Source of the DNA: Flavobacterium sp. MDT1-60
Lineage (GTDB): Bacteria > Bacteroidota > Bacteroidia > Flavobacteriales > Flavobacteriaceae
DNA: 64,000 nt
Reading direction: 5' to 3'
NCBI RefSeq assembly: GCF_014844035.1
Contig: NZ_CP062159.1
Coordinates: 3,410,001-3,474,000, forward strand
In this document: one piece after another, positions 28,269-36,526 of the stretch
How the letters are laid out: the number at the start of each line of letters is the position of its first letter
Numbering within the stretch: position 1 is the stretch's first letter
Made by a program: the position numbers and the translations under genes
Notes under the pieces: generated by a model
Database searches by the model: none
Seen by the model: the letters and a program-made list of their open reading frames with translations, nothing else
What the model was told of the DNA's origin: nothing

Positions 28269-28862
28269 CTAGATATTGGAATTTAATTTCAAAAAATTCT
28301 CTAATATTTTCTCTCCAACAGCTCCGCTTTTCTCCGGATGGAACTGAGTTCCATAAAAATTATCTTTTTGCAATGCCGATGCATATTCTAACTCATAATC
28401 CGTTGTTGCAATAGCTTCAATGCAGTTTGGAGCATAAAAACTATGTACCAAATACATAAATTCATTTTCCGGAATACCTTTAAATAAATCTGATTTTAAA
28501 TCGTAAATCTGATTCCATCCCATTTGTGGTACTTTTACTTTCGAAGTAAATTTAATCACATCAACATCAAAAATCCCCAAACCTTTGGTATTTCCTTCTT
28601 CAGATGATTTGCACATCAATTGCATTCCCAGACAAATACCTAAAACCGGCTGTCTCAATGTCGGAATCAAATTATCCAAACCGCTTTCCTTCAGTTTTTT
28701 CATAGCCGAACTTGCTTCACCCACACCAGGAAAAATCACTTTATCAGCCTGCTTAATTTCTTCCGGATTATTACTCAAAACAGCTTTAAAACCAAGCCTC
28801 TCAATAGCAAACATTATGCTCTGAATATTTCCTGCTCCGTAATTTATAATTACTATTTTCAT
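28269..28862 (-). CDS. hisH: Imidazole glycerol phosphate synthase glutaminase subunit
   Basis: Class I glutamine amidotransferase, 197 residues. Nucleophile C77 in LGICLGMQLM, and the His-Glu of the catalytic triad in GTQFHPEKSG near the C-terminus; N-terminal IINYGAGNIQS is typical of HisH. Supplies ammonia to HisF. Confidence 0.97.
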   Translation of the reverse strand: MKIVIINYGAGNIQSIMFAIERLGFKAVLSNNPEEIKQADKVIFPGVGEASSAMKKLKESGLDNLIPTLRQPVLGICLGMQLMCKSSEEGNTKGLGIFDVDVIKFTSKVKVPQMGWNQIYDLKSDLFKGIPENEFMYLVHSFYAPNCIEAIATTDYELEYASALQKDNFYGTQFHPEKSGAVGEKILENFLKLNSNI

Positions 28863-28930
28863 TAAAAAAGCTTTAAGCTTTAAGCTCTAAACTTTAGGCC
28901 TAATGCCTATAGCCTATTGCTTATAGCGTT
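28863..28930 (-). repeat. Intercistronic short-word repeat between hisB and hisH
   Basis: Repeated words AGCTTTAAGCTTTAAGCTCT and AGGCCTAATGCCTATAGCCTA, each partly self-complementary. The same vocabulary is in the hisG-hisD gap at 33003-33085. Confidence 0.7.
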
Positions 28931-30067
28931 TTACAACATTCCTTTCGTTGAAGGTAAAATCATTTTTTCAGTATCTCTTTTCACTGCTACTTTTATAGCT
29001 TTTGCGAAAGCTTTAAAAATCGCTTCAATTTTGTGGTGCTCATTGATTCCTTCCGCTTTAATGTTAATATTAGCTTTGGCTCCGTCAGAGAATGACTTAA
29101 AGAAATGATAAAACATTTCCGTTGGCATTTTACCCACCATTTCACGTTTAAATTCGGTTTCCCAAACTAACCAGTTTCTTCCGCCGAAATCAATTGCCAC
29201 TTGCGCCAGACAATCATCCATTGGCAAACAGAAACCATAGCGCTCGATTCCTAATTTATTTCCTAATGCTTTTGCAAAAACTTCTCCCAGAGCAATTGCA
29301 GTATCTTCAATTGTATGATGCTCATCAACTTCAAGATCGCCTTTTACGAGTATTTCCAAGTCCATTTGACCGTGACGAGAAATTTGATCTAACATATGAT
29401 CGAAAAATGCGATACCTGTATCTATTTTGCTTTTCCCGGTTCCATCTAAATTTACATTAATGAAGATATCGGTCTCATGTGTTTTACGCTTAATCGATGC
29501 CGAACGTGCCTCCAATTTCAAAAACTCATAAATTGTTTTCCAGTCCGTTGTTTGCAGGATAATTGTATCATCCAATTCTTCACGTTTAGACGAAATTTCA
29601 TTGCTTCCAATTCCGTCTGTCATATTCATGTAAATCGCTTTAGCACCCAGGTTTTTTGCTAATTCAACATCCGTCAAACGATCTCCTAAAACAAAAGAAT
29701 TGGCTAAATCATATTCAGAGTTATTCAAATATTTTGTCAGCATTCCGGTTCGTGGCTTGCGTGTTGGTGCATTGTCTTCAGGAAAAGATCTGTCAACAAA
29801 AATAGCATCAAACAAAACCCCTTCATTTTTAAAGGCTTTTAAAATAAAATTCTGTGTTGGCCAAAACGTATCTTCCGGAAAACTATCCGTTCCCAATCCG
29901 TCCTGATTCGTAACCATTGCCAATTCGTAATCTAATTCATTGGCAATTTTAGCCAAATATTGAAAAGCTTTTGGGTAAAATTCTAATTTATCCAGGCTAT
30001 CCAACTGTAAATTTTCAGGTTCTAAAACAATCGTTCCGTCACGATCGATAAAAAGTACTTTTTTCAT
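28931..30067 (-). CDS. hisB: Bifunctional histidinol-phosphatase / imidazoleglycerol-phosphate dehydratase
   Basis: 378 residues. N-terminal HAD phosphatase (about 1-165) with the DxDxT motif in [12 protein letters not shown] and a CxH-free insertion region; C-terminal IGP dehydratase (about 185-378) with metal-binding [13 protein letters not shown] and [16 protein letters not shown], and a final [18 protein letters not shown]. The fusion is the same as in enterobacteria. Confidence 0.97.
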   Translation of the reverse strand: MKKVLFIDRDGTIVLEPENLQLDSLDKLEFYPKAFQYLAKIANELDYELAMVTNQDGLGTDSFPEDTFWPTQNFILKAFKNEGVLFDAIFVDRSFPEDNAPTRKPRTGMLTKYLNNSEYDLANSFVLGDRLTDVELAKNLGAKAIYMNMTDGIGSNEISSKREELDDTIILQTTDWKTIYEFLKLEARSASIKRKTHETDIFINVNLDGTGKSKIDTGIAFFDHMLDQISRHGQMDLEILVKGDLEVDEHHTIEDTAIALGEVFAKALGNKLGIERYGFCLPMDDCLAQVAIDFGGRNWLVWETEFKREMVGKMPTEMFYHFFKSFSDGAKANINIKAEGINEHHKIEAIFKAFAKAIKVAVKRDTEKMILPSTKGML

Positions 30068-30105
30068 TTTATATTTCTTATATTAATGATGAATTCAGAA
30101 TAAAA

Positions 30106-30540
30106 TCATAGGTATTTTACTTCTTCTTTCATTTTTTCTATTTTCTTTTTTGCATCTTCCTCTGTGATTTCTTTACAATAAATTTTAAAGCCTAAAATTC
30201 CATTATCTAAAAAAAACTGAACATAAGTTATTTTGTTTGGTTGAACCTCAATTTCACATTTTTCAACCTTTTCATTAATCTTTAATCCTCCAAACAAAAC
30301 ATAACATTCATGCTTTCCTTCAGAAACTTCATGAATCGAATATTTTTTATTACTTAATTTAGAAACGAGTTCACCGTCAATATAGGTTTTAAAAGAAGCT
30401 CCAGATCCTACAAAACCAGTTGATCTTAAAAAATACACCTTTGCTTTTTTTGGAATACTTACGCTATCTTGCGCTTTCATTAGTGCAGTAATACTCAAAA
30501 AAGTTATAATTAAAAATTTATTTAGTTTTACTATTTTCAT
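30106..30540 (-). CDS. Secreted DUF2846-like protein inside the his operon
   Basis: 144 residues with an N-terminal signal peptide (about 23 residues, ending in ALMKAQ). The mature part KKAKVYFLRSTGFVGSGASFKTYIDGE is the beta-sandwich start typical of DUF2846 proteins. The tail is Lys/Glu-rich helical. It lies between hisC and hisB, 10 bases from hisC, so it is probably co-transcribed; no link with histidine synthesis is known. Confidence 0.75.
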   Translation of the reverse strand: MKIVKLNKFLIITFLSITALMKAQDSVSIPKKAKVYFLRSTGFVGSGASFKTYIDGELVSKLSNKKYSIHEVSEGKHECYVLFGGLKINEKVEKCEIEVQPNKITYVQFFLDNGILGFKIYCKEITEEDAKKKIEKMKEEVKYL

Positions 30541-30550
30541 TTCAAAATTT

Positions 30551-31600
30551 CTACTTATTTAATCCCAATAAAATGTCCTTCAATTTATCATTCTCCTCTG
30601 GAATTCCAATTGTAAAACGCAAACAATTTTCGCATAAGGGCTGAGTTGTTCTGTTGCGAATTACGATTCCTTTTGCAATTAATTCGTCATATCTTTTGTT
30701 GGCATCATCTACTTTTACGAGTACAAAATTTGCCTCTGTTGGATACACTTTTTCAACAAAACTAACCTCAAGTAAAACTTTAAGTAATTCCTCTCTTTGC
30801 TCAATTATAGAAGTTATTTCTTGTTTTATCTTATCAGAATCCTTTAAACGTAAAATGGCCCTCTGTTGAGTTAATTCATTTACGTTATACGGTGGTTTTA
30901 TTTTGTTCAGAACCGAAATTACAGCTTCAGAAGCATAACAAATTCCTAAACGAATTCCGGCCAAACCATACGCTTTTGAAAGTGTTTGTGTAATAACCAA
31001 ATTTGGATACTCATCCATTTCTGTCAACCAGCTTTCTTTGTCTGAAAAGTCAATATAAGCTTCATCAATGACAACCAATCCTTTAAAATTTTGAAGTAAT
31101 TTCACCACACTTTCATCAGAGAAAGAATTTCCTGTTGGGTTATTTGGCGAACATAAAAAGATGATTTTTGTATGAGCATCAACAGCTTCTAAAATTTTCT
31201 CAACCTGTGGTTGAAAATCTGTTGAAAGTAAAACTTCCCTATTTTCTACCGCATTAATATTCGCCAAAACACTGTACATTCCGTAGGTTGGTGGCAATGA
31301 AATAATATTATCTGTTTTTGGTTCACAAAAAGCCCTGAAAAGTAAATCCAAAACTTCGTCGCTTCCGTTTCCTAGTAAAATCTGACTTGATTTTACATTA
31401 TTATTCTTAGCCAAAATCGCCTTTACTGAACTTTGCTGTGGATCAGGATAACGATTCACACCATTCTGAAACGGATTTTCATTGGCATCCAAAAAAATCA
31501 TTTCGGCAGTATCAAAATCTTCAAACTCATCTCGTGCAGAGGAATATGGTTTTAATGTTTTTACGTTTTCACGTGTTATTGTATTTATATCGAATTCCAT
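30551..31600 (-). CDS. hisC: Histidinol-phosphate aminotransferase
   Basis: PLP enzyme, 349 residues, fold type I. Motifs: LDANENPFQNGVNRYPDP near the N-terminus, GNGSDEVLDLL (cofactor phosphate), SPNNPTGN, and the Schiff-base K209 in TQTLSKAYGLAGIRLG; C-terminal substrate Arg in NCLRFTIG. Seventh step of the pathway. Confidence 0.97.
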   Translation of the reverse strand: MEFDINTITRENVKTLKPYSSARDEFEDFDTAEMIFLDANENPFQNGVNRYPDPQQSSVKAILAKNNNVKSSQILLGNGSDEVLDLLFRAFCEPKTDNIISLPPTYGMYSVLANINAVENREVLLSTDFQPQVEKILEAVDAHTKIIFLCSPNNPTGNSFSDESVVKLLQNFKGLVVIDEAYIDFSDKESWLTEMDEYPNLVITQTLSKAYGLAGIRLGICYASEAVISVLNKIKPPYNVNELTQQRAILRLKDSDKIKQEITSIIEQREELLKVLLEVSFVEKVYPTEANFVLVKVDDANKRYDELIAKGIVIRNRTTQPLCENCLRFTIGIPEENDKLKDILLGLNK

Positions 31601-31706
31601 TATCTTAATTTTTAGAATATAGAAAATAGAATAAAGAGAATAGACTTCTCATTTTATCTGTAAAATTTTCTATATTCTTTGTTCTATATTCTTTACTCTA
31701 TTTTCT
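31601..31706 (-). repeat. Intercistronic short-word hairpin between hisD and hisC
   Basis: ATAGAAAATAGAATAAAGAG words at the left are mirrored by CTATATTCTTTGTTC and CTCTATTTTCTTTAC words at the right, which allows a long imperfect stem. Confidence 0.65.
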
Positions 31707-32990
31707 TTACTCTATACTCTTTAATCTCAACGTTACAGCATTTTTATGCGCTTGTAACCCTTCGGCTTCAGCCATAATTTCAATAGCTTTTCCAATGTTT
31801 AGAATTCCGGTTTTAGAGATTTTCTGAAATGTCATTGATTTCATAAAGCTATCCAGATTTACTCCGCTATAATTCTTAGCGTAACCGTTTGTAGGTAATG
31901 TATGATTTGTTCCAGAAGCATAATCTCCAGCGCTTTCCGGTGTATAATTACCAATAAAAACAGAACCTGCGTTTACAATTCCGTTGCAATAAAAATCATC
32001 GTATTCGGAACAAATAATAAAGTGTTCGGGACCGTATTCATTGATTAAATCCAAAGCAATCTGATCATTTTCAATATAAATTAATTTTGAATTCTCAATA
32101 GCTTTTTTAGCAATTGCTTTTCTCGGAAGTGCTTCAAGTTGTATTTGAATTTCTTTTTCAACAGCATCAATTAATTTATTTGAAGTCGAAACCAAAATGA
32201 CCTGACTATCTGTTCCGTGCTCTGCCTGAGATAATAAATCGGATGCTACAAATGACGGAACCGCGGTATCATCAGCAACAATCAACAATTCTGAAGGTCC
32301 GGCCGGCATATCGATCGCTACTCCAAACTGAGTTGCCAATTGTTTTGCTACTGTTACAAACTGATTTCCTGGTCCGAAAATTTTATACACTTTCGGAATT
32401 GATTGCGTTCCAAATGTCATTCCCGCAATTGCCTGAATTCCGCCTACTTTTAATATTTTGGTAACTCCGCATAAGTTGGCCGTATACAAAATCGCCGGAT
32501 TTATTTTTCCTGTTTTGTCTGGAGGCGAACACAAAACAATTTCTTTACAGCCTGCAATTTCAGCAGGAACTGCCAACATTAAAACTGTTGAAAACAAAGG
32601 CGCTGTACCACCCGGAATATACAAACCAATTTTTTGAATTGGTCTTTTTTCCTGCCAGCAATTTACACCCTCTGTCGTTTCAACTGAAATTCGATCTGTT
32701 TTTTGAGCCGTGTGAAATTTTAGAATATTTGCTTTTGCCAATTGAATTGAAGCTTTCAACTCGTCTGAAATCGAATTAATTGCTTCTTCAATTTCTTCCG
32801 GAGTAACTTCATAATTGTCAAAAGCAATTCCGTCGAAAATTGATGTGTATTTTGCAACGGCTTCATCCCCTTTTTTCTGTACTTCTTTAAAAATTTCTTT
32901 AACCGTAACTTCGATATCTTCGATTGTTTTGGTTGATCTTTTTAATATTTCTGACCAGGTTTCTGGTTTTGGATTGTCTATCTTATTCAT
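31707..32990 (-). CDS. hisD: Histidinol dehydrogenase
   Basis: Zn- and NAD-dependent, two-step oxidation of histidinol to histidine. 427 residues with LYIPGGTAPLFSTVLMLAVPA, the catalytic/zinc region DMPAGPSELLI...LLSQAEHGTDSQ, the EYGPEHFII segment with the general-base His, and GTNHTLPT near the C-terminus. Confidence 0.97.
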   Translation of the reverse strand: MNKIDNPKPETWSEILKRSTKTIEDIEVTVKEIFKEVQKKGDEAVAKYTSIFDGIAFDNYEVTPEEIEEAINSISDELKASIQLAKANILKFHTAQKTDRISVETTEGVNCWQEKRPIQKIGLYIPGGTAPLFSTVLMLAVPAEIAGCKEIVLCSPPDKTGKINPAILYTANLCGVTKILKVGGIQAIAGMTFGTQSIPKVYKIFGPGNQFVTVAKQLATQFGVAIDMPAGPSELLIVADDTAVPSFVASDLLSQAEHGTDSQVILVSTSNKLIDAVEKEIQIQLEALPRKAIAKKAIENSKLIYIENDQIALDLINEYGPEHFIICSEYDDFYCNGIVNAGSVFIGNYTPESAGDYASGTNHTLPTNGYAKNYSGVNLDSFMKSMTFQKISKTGILNIGKAIEIMAEAEGLQAHKNAVTLRLKSIE

Positions 32991-33002
32991 TATTTTTTGC
33001 TT

Positions 33003-33085
33003 TATGCTATAAACTGTAGGCTGTAAGCTTTATTTACTTTGTCTTTATTTTTTTAGCCTAAAGCATATTGCCTAAAGCTTAAAGC
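33003..33085 (-). repeat. Intercistronic short-word repeat between hisG and hisD
   Basis: GCTATAAACTGTAGGCTGTAAGCTTTA and AGCCTAAAGCATATTGCCTAAAGCTTAAAGC share inverted words (TAAGCTTTA/TAAAGCTTA). Confidence 0.65.
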
Positions 33086-33095
33086 GGACGAAGTC

Positions 33096-33953
33096 TTAAA
33101 GAACCATTTTCTCAATTGGGCAAACTAAAATCCCTTCGGCTCCTGCCTCTTTTAATTTATCAATTACATCCCAAAAAGTGTCTTTATCGATTACCGAGTG
33201 AACACTACTCCAACCTTCCTGAGCTAATGGCAAAACAGTTAAACTTCTTAAAACTGGAAGAATTTTTCCGATTTCATCGATTTTATCGTTTGGAACGTTC
33301 ATCAAGATGTATTTTGAATTTCGCGCTCTTAAAACGGATTGAATTCTGAATTTTAAAGTATCGATGTGTTTTTGAATTTCCGGAGAAACTTTTGGAGAAA
33401 CCGCTAAAACAGCTTCACTTTTCAGAATCACTTCTACTTCTCTTAAATTGTTTTTGAATAAAGTGCTTCCGCTTGAAACGATATCCACAATAGCATCAGC
33501 AAGACCAATGTTTGGTGCAATTTCTACAGAACCTGAAATTTGGTGAATATCAACCGTCAATCCGAAAGAATTGAAATATTCGTTAACCGTGTTTGGATAA
33601 GAAGTTGCAATACGCAATCCTGCTAAATCCTGAATCGAATTATATTCGAAAGTTTTAGGAACAGCTACAGAAACCTTGCATTTCGAGAATCCAAGTTTCT
33701 GAATTACTTCGATATGTTTTCCTTTTTCTACTAATAAATTATCGCCAACGATAGCTAAATCTACTACTCCATCAATTAAATACTGAGGAATATCTGAATT
33801 TCTTAGGTATAAAACTTCTAATGGAAAATTGGAAGCTTCTGCTTTTAACTGATCGTTTCCGTTATTGATCGAAATACCACAATCTTTTAGGATTTGAATG
33901 CTGTCTTCGTTTAAACGACCTGATTTTTGAATTGCAATTTTTAAAGTACTCAT
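33096..33953 (-). CDS. hisG: ATP phosphoribosyltransferase (long form)
   Basis: First enzyme of histidine synthesis. 285 residues: the N-terminal type II periplasmic-binding-like catalytic domain (KIAIQKSGRLNEDS, ISGSVEIAPNIGLADAIVDIVSSG with the PRPP loop) and a C-terminal ACT-like regulatory domain of about 75 residues that in long-form HisG binds histidine. Long-form enzymes do not need HisZ. First structural gene after the his leader. Confidence 0.97.
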   Translation of the reverse strand: MSTLKIAIQKSGRLNEDSIQILKDCGISINNGNDQLKAEASNFPLEVLYLRNSDIPQYLIDGVVDLAIVGDNLLVEKGKHIEVIQKLGFSKCKVSVAVPKTFEYNSIQDLAGLRIATSYPNTVNEYFNSFGLTVDIHQISGSVEIAPNIGLADAIVDIVSSGSTLFKNNLREVEVILKSEAVLAVSPKVSPEIQKHIDTLKFRIQSVLRARNSKYILMNVPNDKIDEIGKILPVLRSLTVLPLAQEGWSSVHSVIDKDTFWDVIDKLKEAGAEGILVCPIEKMVL

Positions 33954-34002
33954 TTTTTAGTTGTTTGTTGAATTAATAGTTTGAGTACAAAGAATTGGAA
34001 TT

Positions 34003-34035
34003 AAAAAACCCGCTTGATGTACTCAAACGGGTTTT
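34003..34035 (-). terminator. his attenuator (intrinsic terminator in the leader)
   Basis: AAAACCCG (34005-34012) pairs with CGGGTTTT (34028-34035), and four more pairs follow after one mismatch. On the minus strand the stem is followed by a run of six T (34003-34008). It lies between the leader peptide and hisG, so it should act as an attenuator. Confidence 0.88.
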
Positions 34036-34062
34036 AAAATATGATGATTTACATGCATACCA

Positions 34063-34122
34063 TTAACACATCGCCTGAGAGCAATAATGAAAATGATGGT
34101 GATGTAATTGATTTGAAATCAT
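34063..34122 (-). CDS. hisL: his operon leader peptide
   Basis: 19-codon ORF MISNQLHHHHFHYCSQAMC, ATG at 34120-34122, TAA at 34063-34065. Four consecutive His codons plus one after a Phe, placed between a promoter and an intrinsic terminator upstream of hisG. This is the hisL arrangement of enterobacteria, in which ribosome stalling at His codons during His-tRNA shortage prevents termination. There is no Shine-Dalgarno sequence, as usual in this phylum; the start lies in A-rich sequence. The mechanism is inferred from this layout. Confidence 0.93.
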   Translation of the reverse strand: MISNQLHHHHFHYCSQAMC

Positions 34123-34157
34123 TGTTTGGTTTGTTTTATAATTCTTTGATTCGGTTG

Positions 34158-34189
34158 CAAATATACTAGTTAATTTCATAAAAAAACAA
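34158..34189 (-). promoter_or_regulatory. Promoter of the his operon
   Basis: On the minus strand, a TTG at 34187-34189 and TATATTTG at 34158-34165 are separated by 21 bases, a full match to the Bacteroidota -33/-7 consensus. The transcript would start about 29 bases before the leader ATG. Confidence 0.8.
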
Positions 34190-34261
34190 TTTTTAATTTA
34201 ACTTAACGATAGTTTATTGTTAAAAAATATTCTAGAGGCTATTTTTATTAGATTTTTTCAA

Positions 34262-35663
34262 TTACGATAACGTTTTCATATTTTCGTTAAAACTTAAAAT
34301 AACTGAGGTTCCTACTTCTATTTCGCTTTCAATTTTAAATTTAATACCAAGTAACTCGGTAGTTCTTTTCACAATCGACAAACCTAGTCCAGTTCCTTTA
34401 ATTTCGGGATGATCTGTAGAGTTTGATCTAAAAAAAGGATTTAAAATTGCGTCTAAATCTCCCTTCTCAATTCCGATTCCGTTATCTGAAATTTCACAAA
34501 CTGTTTTTTCCGTTTTGTTTTGATAGTAAAATCAAAACTTGTCCATTACTATTAGTGTACTTAATTGCATTCGAAATAATATTCCTTAAAATAGTAATCA
34601 CCAAAAAATTATCAGATTGAATATAATAATCCTGTTCAGCATCAAATTTTATATTTAACTTTTTGTTGTTTATTTTTTCTGAATTCAATATCAAAACATC
34701 TAAAATTAAAGCATTCAAATAAACCGATTCTGTATTAATATTTTGCTTTTGATTCTCAAAACGTGCTATTAAAAGAAGCTGATCAACGAGCCTGTTTAGA
34801 TGATCCACTTCATTTATACAATAATTTATCTTTTCTTCATATTCCTTATTATCACGAGGTTTACGAATCAAAACTTCAAGTGTTCCTTTAATAACAGTTA
34901 GTGGTGTTCTTAATTCATGAGATGCATCAGACGTGAACTGTTTCTCACGTTCAATTGCATCTTCAATTCGGTTTAATAAGTTATTAATGGTTTTTGAAAG
35001 CGTATATAATTCGTCACGAGTTTTAGGCAACGGAATTCGAGTTTTCAAATTGTCTTTTGTAATAATTTTTGAAGTAGTTATAATCGCATTTATCGGCTTT
35101 ATACTTCGTCCGGCAAAGAATCTGGCAATAAAAAACAGCAATAATAAAATTGCTAAAAATGACAAACACATGATGTCAAATAAATTATTTAAGACCAATT
35201 TGGAATCGGCCAATGACATAGCAACTATAATATATCCTATTTGTTTCTTTTTGACATGAAGCGGTACCTGAATTTGTCTAATATCATGATCTCCCATTTT
35301 GGTCTCAAACAACTCATAATCTTCTACTGAATCTTTAAATTCAAGAGTTTCTGTTTTTAGATTAGGCGCTTTTTCGATAATCTTTTTGTTCAAATCTAAA
35401 AACTCAACAAAAACCGGATTTACATCTACAGTATTGTGTTCGCGCTCATTCCATTCTTCTTCATCAATTAAAATTACTTTGTCGCCAACGACCTTGATTT
35501 CTGCTAAATGGTTCTTGATTTCAACCTTTATATTTTCATCTATATGACTGTAAACAGTATGTTTTACGATCGAGTAAATTACCGAAAAAACCACTAAAAT
35601 CAATAAACCAGTAGTGATTATATAATTTAACGCAATTCTGTTTTTAAAAGAAATTTGTATCAT
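34262..35663 (-). pseudogene. Two-component sensor histidine kinase, frameshifted in the ATPase domain
   Basis: The first frame (34494-35663, 389 residues) has two membrane segments (about 12-33 and 162-181) around a periplasmic sensor region, a HAMP linker, phosphoacceptor H249 in FTSDASHELRTPLTV and the N-box NIISNAIKYTNSNG, then stops. The missing ATP-lid boxes continue in the next frame down to a TAA at 34262-34264: DNGIGIEKGD and GTGLGLSIVKR. The frames join at a run of six T on the plus strand (34504-34509, A on the coding strand); five would restore a 466-residue kinase. It is either a recent mutation, a phase-variable site or a sequencing error. It forms a no-gap operon with the response regulator. 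Confidence 0.9.
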
Positions 35664-36329
35664 TTATAAGTCGTTTGCGATGTAACCAATACCGCGAATT
35701 GTTTTTATATAATCTTCTTCAATTTTTAAATTGAGTTTTTTTCGGATAGCATTCATAAAAACGTCTATAACTCCGGTATCATATTCAAAATTGATTTCCC
35801 AGACATCTTTTAAGATCTGATTTCGGGTACAAACCTTACCTTTGTGCTGAATTAAATAAGTTAGCAATTCAAATTCTCTTTGGGTTAAAGCGACTTCTTC
35901 ATCATTTTTTAATACAATATGTTTGGACAAATCTATTTTAATGGTTCCTAAAGTAAGTATTTCGTTTTCTTTTCTATTTCTAAAATGAACTTTAATACGT
36001 TCAACCAATTCTTCAAAACTAAATGGTTTTTTAATATAATCATTTGCACCAGCTTTAAGTCCTTCTATAGTTTCCTGCACGGTATCTTTTGCAGTTAAAA
36101 AGATTATTGGTGTTTTTTGATCTTTAATTCTAATGGCTTTACATAAATCCAAACCATTGATTTTAGGCAACATCCAATCTAACAAAATCAAATCAAATTG
36201 TTGATTCTGAACTAATTCAAAGCCTTTTGAGCCATCATTGGCAGTTGTTACCTCATAACCTTCCTCTTGTAAACCTTGTTGCAAAAACTGAACAATTCCT
36301 AACTCATCTTCAACTATTAAAATATGCAT
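35664..36329 (-). CDS. OmpR/PhoB-family response regulator
   Basis: 221 residues. Receiver domain (1-120) with acidic pocket, phosphoacceptor D51 in FDLILLDWMLPKING and Thr/Lys in IIFLTAKD; C-terminal winged-helix DNA-binding domain with ALTQREFELLTYLIQHKG. ATG at 36329 (MHILIVEDEL) is preferred over 36371, which would add 14 non-homologous residues and remove the leader. Its stop abuts the kinase ATG. Confidence 0.95.
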   Translation of the reverse strand: MHILIVEDELGIVQFLQQGLQEEGYEVTTANDGSKGFELVQNQQFDLILLDWMLPKINGLDLCKAIRIKDQKTPIIFLTAKDTVQETIEGLKAGANDYIKKPFSFEELVERIKVHFRNRKENEILTLGTIKIDLSKHIVLKNDEEVALTQREFELLTYLIQHKGKVCTRNQILKDVWEINFEYDTGVIDVFMNAIRKKLNLKIEEDYIKTIRGIGYIANDL

Positions 36330-36368
36330 GTATTTATTTAATTTAGATTTGATTTCTTTTGAATTAGT

Positions 36369-36376
36369 CAAAGATA
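36369..36376 (-). promoter_or_regulatory. Putative -7 box of the two-component operon
   Basis: TATCTTTG on the minus strand, about 40 bases before the response regulator ATG; a TTG at 36402-36404 lies 25 bases upstream, slightly beyond the usual spacing. Confidence 0.5.
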
Positions 36377-36422
36377 AATATTTTAAGGCGCACTAGAGAA
36401 TCAAAACGTTAGATTAAAACAA

Positions 36423-36460
36423 ACTTAATCATCTTAAGAAAACATTAAGTTAACACTAAG
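36423..36460. promoter_or_regulatory. TTAAG repeat cluster between divergent promoters
   Basis: ACTTAATC, TCTTAAG, CATTAAG, GTTAAC and ACTAAG follow each other at roughly 9-11 base spacing, including the inverted pair CTTAAT/ATTAAG. OmpR-family regulators bind direct repeats at about 11-base spacing, so this may be the autoregulatory site of the adjacent response regulator (inference). Confidence 0.45.
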
Positions 36461-36503
36461 TAAGGTAAAAGCGGAACTTAATCCCGAATTAATGAATCGG
36501 AAT

Positions 36504-36511
36504 TAATTTTG
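36504..36511 (+). promoter_or_regulatory. Putative -7 box of the LtaS/MdoB-like gene
   Basis: TAATTTTG fits TAnnTTTG 15 bases before the ATG at 36527, which implies a very short 5' untranslated region. No TTG is found at -33, as for activator-dependent promoters. Confidence 0.45.
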
Positions 36512-36526
36512 TAAAAAAATAATCTC

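Noticed and set aside
26086-33085. CRISPR array made of the repeated words in the his operon gaps
   Set aside because: Repeats are short, degenerate, different in each gap, not regularly spaced, and no cas genes are present.
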